64,000 nt of DNA from Cristatella mucedo (taxonomy: Eukaryota; Bryozoa; Phylactolaemata; Cristatellidae): assembly GCA_009760855.2 (NCBI GenBank), contig WPIO01000035.1, forward strand, positions 4,007,501 through 4,071,500, written 5' to 3'. Shown here piece by piece: positions 57,226-64,000 of this stretch. Position numbers and translations under genes: made by a program. Position 1 is the first letter of the stretch; every line of letters starts with the position of its first letter. The notes under the pieces are model-generated. The model was not told the origin of the DNA and made no database searches. It saw nothing but the letters and a program-made list of their open reading frames with translations.

Positions 57226-58289
57226 ATGACTAATATCGTACCGTCGCCCAACTTGATGACTTTAAAAAGAATTGAAGAGCCCAACCTGCTCTGAACAGCA
57301 TTTACTCCGTCAGTGCGAATAGTCTCAGGTGTGTTTATTCATGCTCAGTTTTGCTAGTCATTACTAATTTTTTATCGACCTGCTTCCTATTCAGCTTATT
57401 TCCAGTGATTAAAATTGACTAAATATTAGGCTTACAAAGGTATTGAGCTGCTATAATCTTAAAACGTAAATATTGCTCGCAATGTTGCTATTGCATTTTT
57501 AAAGTTTTTAGGAAAGCTTTCTGTTGATTTATGAGATCCTTGTTTTTCATTGGTGCTGTGCTATGAAAGAATATTTTTCTAAGTCGGGAAAAGTGTAAAG
57601 ACGAGCCTTTAACTGCATAAATAATGTAATCAGCATGCAGTCTTCTCTCTCAGTATGTCAAATGAGTGTACACTAAACAAGATTTTCACTGTATAGAATT
57701 TTGAAATATACTTTTTGAATCAGGCACTTGGCAAGGGTTGGCAGATATGTACATTTCTCTTAAAACCTACTTCATCAGTAGCAATATCTCAGAGTAGCAA
57801 TACAGATAGCCCTGCATCAGAGCAGCAGTCTATCGCCTCGACAATTTTGTAAGCTGCACTCTTGAAGCAAGTCGTATCCGTTGCAGACTGCACAGCCGCA
57901 ATAAGTTGCTCTGGAAAAACCGTCACCTAAAATCTCGCACCTATAAGCCAGACCAAAATACTACAACCCTGTACATACACTGAAGCCAAGTACAGGATAT
58001 CAACTAAATTGTTAAACCCTGGCTTTCCGAAGTTTATATTGAATTTACCAATTTCACCATATAAGGCATTAATCGTTGACGATTAGGATCATCATCCAGA
58101 ACGCCTGCAGCTGTACTATATTGGTCACCTTATCGGTGACATTTTCATCTTGATTAATCAGCTAGGTCAATTCTCGGTGCCACCATTAACTGAGTTCTTA
58201 AGTTCCTGATTGCTAGTAAACTCAGTGTTACTCGAACTAGACTAAAAGCTACCAGTGATGATCATAGTTCCAAAAGACTACCACCAAGC
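57226..58289. other. interval without recognised gene
   Basis: AT-rich. The last 200 bases may be LINE-derived ('ttggtcaccttatcggtgac') but cannot be placed with confidence. Confidence 0.4.
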
Positions 58290-59406
58290 TATCTAGGCTT
58301 TCACTTCTATGCGGATGACACTCACTTGTACCTTTGCTTTGAACCCTCCCAGCCTTCGAGCACCTCAAATTCTCTAAACTCACTAGCTGCATGCATTGAT
58401 GACATCCGCACATGGATGGCAGCAAATTTTCTAAAACTTAACTCTGATAAAAATAACTTACTAGTTATGGGCAAACCCAGTGTGATCCAGAGATTGGAAA
58501 GGCTGACTCTCAAAATTGGCTCTGCCAGCATATCTCCAGTTGAATCAGCTCGAAATCTATGTGTTATATTCCGAAGCGACCTCTCGTTAGACGACCATAT
58601 CACCTCCACAGTCAAATCCGCCTATTTTCAGCTTCATAACATTGCTAAAATTTAGGCTTGTTGAGATAAAAATACTACGTCAAAGTTGGTCCATGCATTC
58701 GTGACATCCCGTCTCGACTTCTGAAACTCACTGCTTACTGGCCTACCGGCATGTGCGATCAGGCGATTGCAGCTGGTGCAAAACTCTGCAGCTAGGCTTG
58801 TCTGTCGTGAGCTACGCAGTGGCCACATTACTCCACTTCTCGCCGACCAGCACTGGCTACCTGTCAAGCAACGGATTGACTTTAAGGTTTTGTCGCTCAA
58901 TTTTAGGTCCCTTCATCCTATGGCTTCAGCCTATCTGTCAGATATACTACCCCATCAGGCCAAGCATCGTACCACCAGCTTTTCGGAATCCGACAGTCTA
59001 GAAATACCTAATACAAACCTTAAATCCTTTGGAGACCGTGCATTTAGTTCATATGCTCCCAAAGCCTCGAACTGCCTCCCGACCTGCATAAGAACATTCC
59101 CTGACCTGACCACATTTAAAAGGAACCTAAAAACACACCTTTTTAGGACAGCATTAAGTGGGTCCCTGTGATTGGTCCTTGTTGTGCTTATGTGTGCTGA
59201 CACTGTGCATGCTGCCACTAACCACATTTGCATGCTGACCTTGTGCATGTCACCCCTAACCATATTATTCATTTCGTTTGTTTCTCAAGCATGATTTTAC
59301 TAACCATTCAATTGCATTTCACTTTACAGCAAATGTAAAGCGCTTAGAGAGAGATTAAGTTCTCTGAGGGCGCTTTATCAAGTGAATTATTACTATTAGT
59401 ATTATT
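58290..59406 (+). mobile_element. LINE type 1, 5'-truncated copy with ATT tail
   Basis: Starts at the catalytic 'YADDTHLYLCFEP' (about 58310), then 'TWMAANFLKLNSDKNNLLV', 'DLSLDDHITSTVKSAYFQL', and the C-terminal domain in a long frame 58767-59171 ('[19 protein letters not shown]', 'ADQHWLPVKQRIDFKVLSL', 'FKRNLKTHLFRTALSGSL'). The 3' UTR and (ATT)n end at about 59406. It keeps an intact YADD and few breaks, so it is the youngest-looking type 1 copy. Confidence 0.92.
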
Positions 59407-60339
59407 AAGCTCTCCGAAATGTATTTACCATCTGAAACCAAATGAATGACCTGAACTATATAGGTGTCCTACAAATCAATTTGATCTTGATTAGCTGTTA
59501 GCACTATCCGTGGCGATATTGGGGTTCTAAATTTTCCCACAATCGCCTCAAGTTCAGAACAGCATTCACCTCCAGTTAGTTTAAGATGATCTAAGCACTG
59601 CTAATTTTTTTTCGAAGATAGTGGCAGATTTTTTCTCTGATGTTAAGTTAGGTATAGAAAGCATCCAAGTTTCAGTCTAAACACCGGGACTTCTTCAGCA
59701 TTTCGTCCTTTGTTAGCAACCCAAGCGAAAGGCATGTGCAGTAAGACGTTCATCAATAAAGTCATAAACAATGAAAATTGGTCAAAACAATTACTGATGA
59801 TCCCGGGGAACTATGCAAAACTTCTGAAACTAAGTATTACAAACACGCTATAGCATCCCCTAAGAGAAGACCTTCGGCCAGGTATTCAGCCCTCCTAACC
59901 ATGCTAGTCCTTGCCGACGCTGGACAAATACTTATGAAGCTCCGAATGCCTCCACTCCAAGCTCGTCTAGTGAGTCGGATATACTGCCTCAACATCTATG
60001 CAGGTTTTCCAAAGGCAGCAGAGCGCGAATGTAAGTAAGAGCACACACACTGTACTATAGTCAAGTGTTTAAGTTTAAGCTTGCAGCCGCACCACTGTGA
60101 GGCAACACACTGATTCTGAAGGAGTTCTTGAACTTGCTGAGGCATTTCAAAGTTTTTTTGAGCTTCAATAAAATTAGAAATCCAGCACCTGAATCTCAGC
60201 CAAACCCCTAAATCCGTTCTGGGTTCTTTGCTGATCTCTATTTAAAGTGAAATTCTGGATAACTGATTCAAACCGACCATATCAGCTATAAATTTAATGC
60301 TGATCGTTGTCCATTGTATCTGTCCTTTACCCTGCCCCC
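59407..60339. other. interval without recognised gene
   Basis: No domain recognised. An 86-codon frame at 59778-60038 is unconvincing. Confidence 0.4.
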
Positions 60340-61600
60340 ATAAGTTGCTGCCATGAATGATGAAACTGAATGCTGGCCTTTCAGATATTGTACCGTGGAT
60401 GATAGCAAATTTCCGCAAGCAAAACCATGATGAATTCAAACTGCTACTCATAAGTCACCCCGAGTGCATGGCTGGATTAGGAGACTGTGTGTTCCTCACA
60501 GGTAACGGTGTTGTGCAGCCGTCACAGTGCACTCAAAATGTATGCTTCGTCATTGGCAATTGCCTATATTCTGAAAGTTTCAATAAGAAGACTGCCACCA
60601 CAGCTAGCAATCCCGTCCAATTGCTCTCTAAGATTAGGCACCTTCGGCCAAGGTTGCTTACGAAAAACTCAACAAGCTCTATGGTTACATTTAGGCTAGA
60701 TAGTTGCATTTCTGTTTTGGGTGGCTACCGAAAAAAGCCTTAGGCCACAACATCTTGCAATGATTATGGCTACAAGCAAGGATGATGCTAGAGGGTGTAA
60801 GGGGCCCCTACAGATGATCAGCTACACTACCTGCCCCCTATTTCCTACTTCTACCAAAACTCACCACAGACGACATTTTGTCTTATTTAGCCTTAATAAG
60901 CATGGTCAGTGTTCGTGTTAAATGAACGCTGCGGTTTGGTCTATAATCGCTCATTACTTACGGGCCAAACCCATCGGAGATAAATATTTTACAGATTTGC
61001 CTTTGGAGGAAAATATTTACTCTGCAACTGGACGCAAGGTTAGTTCACAAATCGCGGAAGTTCAGCCACATTTTTTTGAAGACTTCCAGTCGATCAACGG
61101 ATACAGAACTAGTGTTGTTACATGGACCCTCATGGCCCGCCGTGGCTTGGTTCCGTCATATCAAATTGAACAGCTTTAGCTTCAGCCTTCCTGTACCCTC
61201 TGGTCCTTTATGGGTGATAATTCAGCTGTTTGCTGTTACGCTGCCTAAAGACCATTGGCGACGGGAGCATTTGCTTTGCAGTTCCCAGACTACTGATCTC
61301 ACTACGCCACGGCATCCGTTTTCCTTCTTCTGAATTGGGCACAGCCTGTCTAGACATCCTGAGCAGCTACTACCATGCTACTCACTACCTCAGATGCTCT
61401 CCTTACCAAGCTCTACTTTTCATTTTCTGTTTGTTGCCTGAGATACAGTTTGCAGGCTACCGAATACGTACCGAAAGACGCTTAGGCTTTGATCGTGCTA
61501 TACATATCACCCACTTAATATATACGGCTTTGAAGAGTTACAGACAGAGATATATTACGCTACAGAATTCTGGGTATACAGAATTTTGCCTAGCACCTTG
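60340..61600 (+). mobile_element. LINE type 2 relic
   Basis: From the end of the reverse transcriptase ('MIANFRKQNHDEFKLLLIS', about 60390) through the C-terminal domain in broken frames ('GPSWPAVAWFRHIKLNSF' near 61110, compare 'RHGLAPSYLAEL') to the 3' end near 61540 ('gaagagttacagacagagat'). Moderately decayed. Confidence 0.8.
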
Positions 61601-61684
61601 AGAGTAACAGTAACAACTGTGGTTTAGATTCATATGTCAAAGAGAAATTGTTGCAGCTTTCAGGAGTTCAAGGCCACTCGGATG

Positions 61685-61689
<5 letters not shown>

Positions 61690-61720
<31 letters not shown>

Positions 61721-61796
61721 TATATATATATATATATATATGCATATATATATATATATATATGTGCATATATATATATATATATATGCATATATT
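61690..61796. repeat. (AT)n microsatellite with 'gc' interruptions
   Basis: Pure TA repeats interrupted at fairly regular intervals by 'tgca', which makes the tract self-complementary and able to form hairpins. Confidence 0.97.
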
Positions 61797-62841
61797 AGGG
61801 CACCTTAACCTTTGGATGATGACGAGCTGCATAGGAAGTCTCCTAAAAGAAAATTTCAAGCATGCAGTAGTGGGTGGTCAAAGCCGAAACCCAAATGTAG
61901 ATATACAAATTTTTCTTAATGCTTGCATATCGCATTTAAGAAAGAGTAAAAAGTTACTGATTACTTGAGCAGGTTTAGCATTGCAAAAAAGGAGCTTGCT
62001 TTAATTGTCATTTAGCTTTGAGGATTGTTGGTTGGCATGCTCGATCTAATGTCTAAAATGTAAGATTTCTTGCTGCTAAGCACCACACTTAAAACAGCTT
62101 AGCATAGCGAGGTCATCTGGAAATGTTCGGCTAGAGAACCTAGGTGGTTAGAGAGATTCTGAACAAATGCACCAGGACGTGCCTGCTTGGTTTTTAGTGG
62201 GCATACCCCCTTGACCGCCTGAGGGCCGCCATCATCGAAGTCTGACTTACGTACGGGAAATTCTTGAAACAACTGGAGAGGAGCTATTGCAACTCGTACG
62301 GGAGGCCGCGAAGTAAATACAAACCTCACGGACCTCTATTAATACTGCTATGCACATGTACTAGCCAAGGCACGCTCTTTCAGGATGTCAGAAAAGGCTC
62401 AATGATGGTTCGTGTGCATACTCATGACCACTTCTGTCAAAATTTTTACAAGAAAGTAAACCGTAACACCATCGTAACCAGAGAAATAAGTAACCATAGA
62501 ATAATTGCTATTTAGTATCGGGATGGATCTGCCATGTGGCTTTGAACTCAGAAACAGGGATTTTGTATCGCTGATAGTCCTTTATGCACTGACTTAGCCA
62601 AATTTGTTATTTCCGGCATGCATATTAATATACCCATTCTCATAATATTCTTATGACTAGCCCTCAGGACAAGATGACGTGATCCATAGCTCAGATGTAA
62701 TCCTCAACGAGCCTTCGACCGCCTGTGGCTTTTTTATATCTCGGTTTCATTTTCCTGAGTATTTTGTGAGACGAATTGTACATTTATCTTGGATGACCTT
62801 TGAACTTAAGCGTGTGCAAACGGAAGAGTGTAGTGAGTGCT
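61797..62841. other. interval without recognised gene
   Basis: No exon, LINE or SINE signature recognised. Frames up to 83 codons are unconvincing. Confidence 0.4.
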
Positions 62842-63015
62842 ATGAGGAAATCGTGGATTATGATTGTAATAAATATATACGACATACAAAGGTGTGCGGA
62901 CGAGTTCCTGAGTTGTACAAATAGATGCGAGTCTTTGTCTTTCTGCCTCTTTGAATGTTATCGAGGTGTACATGGACCGACATGCAAACCATACATTTTG
63001 TGCTACCTTAACTGA
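62842..63015 (+). CDS. small cysteine-rich open frame
   Basis: An ATG-initiated frame of 57 codons starting 'MRKSWIMIVINIYDIQR' and continuing 'CADEFLSCTNRC', 'ESLSFCLFEC', 'YRGVHGPTC', 'KPYILCYLN'. Seven cysteines lie in 40 residues with spacing C-x6-C-x3-C-x5-C-x3-C-x8-C-x5-C. The start has a short hydrophobic run that could be a weak signal peptide. A small secreted disulphide-bonded protein, or the last exon of one, is possible. There is no family match from memory, and the frame is short enough to be chance. Confidence 0.25.
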   Translation: MRKSWIMIVINIYDIQRCADEFLSCTNRCESLSFCLFECYRGVHGPTCKPYILCYLN

Positions 63016-64000
63016 AATATTCTTAGAAATTGCTACAGTAAATTGAGCGGTGTCCTGTAAAGTTGCAGTCAGTAGTGCAGCACGATATTGATGGTGATTT
63101 GGACACACAGTGTAAGCATTGGCTCCATGCTCACAGTGAGCCAGCAGCAGCCACTTTTTCTCTTAGTTGGAATGCTTAAATACGGCTTGTTCTAGCTGGC
63201 CGGGGCCAAGTGACTCCAGGTACACCCGGTGCGTAACTCTTGCCCGAGGTAGCTGATGATGCTATGATTTATCCCCTATCGGACCCAAAGCAGCTCATTA
63301 CGAGGGCCTAAAAATAGTTGCCCCGTGGCAACTCATTGAATGTACGGCTATAGAGGTAGAGGTATAGGTATCTCGGTGTGAGCACTTATTAAGCCCCCCT
63401 GCACTATTATGTGGCTTCGGGAGAATTTTCAGCAGTTGGAACTGCCGGTCTGCACTACAGGTAAAATTTAATCCGGCAACAGATTTCCATTTTAGTCAGC
63501 TTTATACTGTCGAGTTGTTATTCGAAATCATGCCATTCGCTAGTCCTCTTCTCTTACATAAACGTGACCAAAGTGAGTGGAATAGAATTTGATGTCCTGC
63601 GGAAACTAGAATCCAGCATAGCAAATCGCAGTTTGCACACAATATCCTTTAGTTAACCGATTGTATAAAGATACAATTTCTGCACTTCTTTGCTAAGATG
63701 CTAGCGGCATTCGTTCATCTGATTGCCAACAATTGGTGATTGCCAATCAAGTTGTAAGACAGTTTACCAGCTCGATGGCAGCGAACTTTGCTGAAGTAAA
63801 ACTAATCTAGGTGCCTCAATCACGGTATATTGTGTTCAGATCAGTAAAATCAAGCTGCATACCACCCAATTAAAGACGTTGCATGCTTAACAATCCCTCA
63901 TGCAACTGAGTTGTGGACATAATCTTCGAAGACGCAGGTTAGGCAGAGGTAGTGAGCGGCAGCTTGCTAGAATGGCCAGATTTTAACGACCGAAATATTA
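63016..64000. other. interval without recognised gene
   Basis: Nothing recognised except a small local duplication 'ctatagaggtagaggtatagg' near 63348. Confidence 0.4.

Noticed and set aside
61648-61968. Poly Ile-Tyr frame
   Set aside because: Translation of an AT microsatellite.
1-64000. tRNA genes, rRNA genes and CRISPR arrays
   Set aside because: None seen. The only tRNA-like sequences belong to SINE-type repeats, and the regular repeats are microsatellites or large REP-A units.

Overview
This window looks like intergenic and intronic DNA from an animal with a repeat-rich genome. Base composition is about 40% GC by eye. There are long CA/GT, GA and AT microsatellites, many decayed non-LTR retrotransposons of the L2/CR1 type, tRNA-derived SINE-like copies, and a short hAT element closely resembling SPIN. 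The LINE 3' ends (a 'gcgcttta...' stem followed by ATT repeats) are common in marine and freshwater invertebrates and fishes. An invertebrate, possibly a lophotrochozoan, is my best guess, but the species cannot be fixed from the sequence. There is no bacterial gene organisation, so most open frames are chance or belong to repeats.

Layout. 1-3.3 kb: AT-rich DNA without genes, holding one copy of a dispersed repeat (here REP-B). 3.3-6.0 kb: the longest copy of LINE type 2 (tail rich in TTACA), from the end of the endonuclease through the reverse transcriptase to the C-terminal domain. 6.2-10.2 kb: a GA microsatellite, a second REP-B copy and AT-rich DNA. 10.25-11.6 kb: an older LINE type 2 relic. 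12.4-30.6 kb: a large block built from one complex repeat family (here REP-A, long unit about 3.2 kb). Inside it, roughly 21.9-28.1 kb is rearranged into alternating forward and inverted arms with a spacing of about 3,078 bp, a tandem array of palindromes. 30.6-38 kb: GC-rich tracts, a SPIN-like MITE and the end of a second one, a third REP-B copy, a diverged REP-A copy with a LINE inserted in it, and a LINE type 1 fragment. 38.3-38.7 kb: an unidentified minus-strand open frame.

The only host gene recognised is on the minus strand near 41.9-44.9 kb: two well-supported exons of the Hsp90 co-chaperone CDC37, with two tentative downstream exons. Its start and parts of its middle and end were not found. 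45-61.6 kb is a LINE graveyard in both orientations. It includes a type 1 copy retaining endonuclease, reverse transcriptase and tail (49.2-52.0 kb), a copy split by a tRNA-derived SINE (54.2-54.4 kb) and several 3' fragments. 61.7-64 kb has an AT microsatellite, a small cysteine-rich open frame and otherwise featureless DNA.

The most interesting signals are the palindromic REP-A array, a short cysteine-containing frame within REP-A whose copies differ mostly at synonymous positions over one 12-codon stretch, the SPIN-like elements, and the CDC37 locus. All family assignments were made by eye, without database searches.
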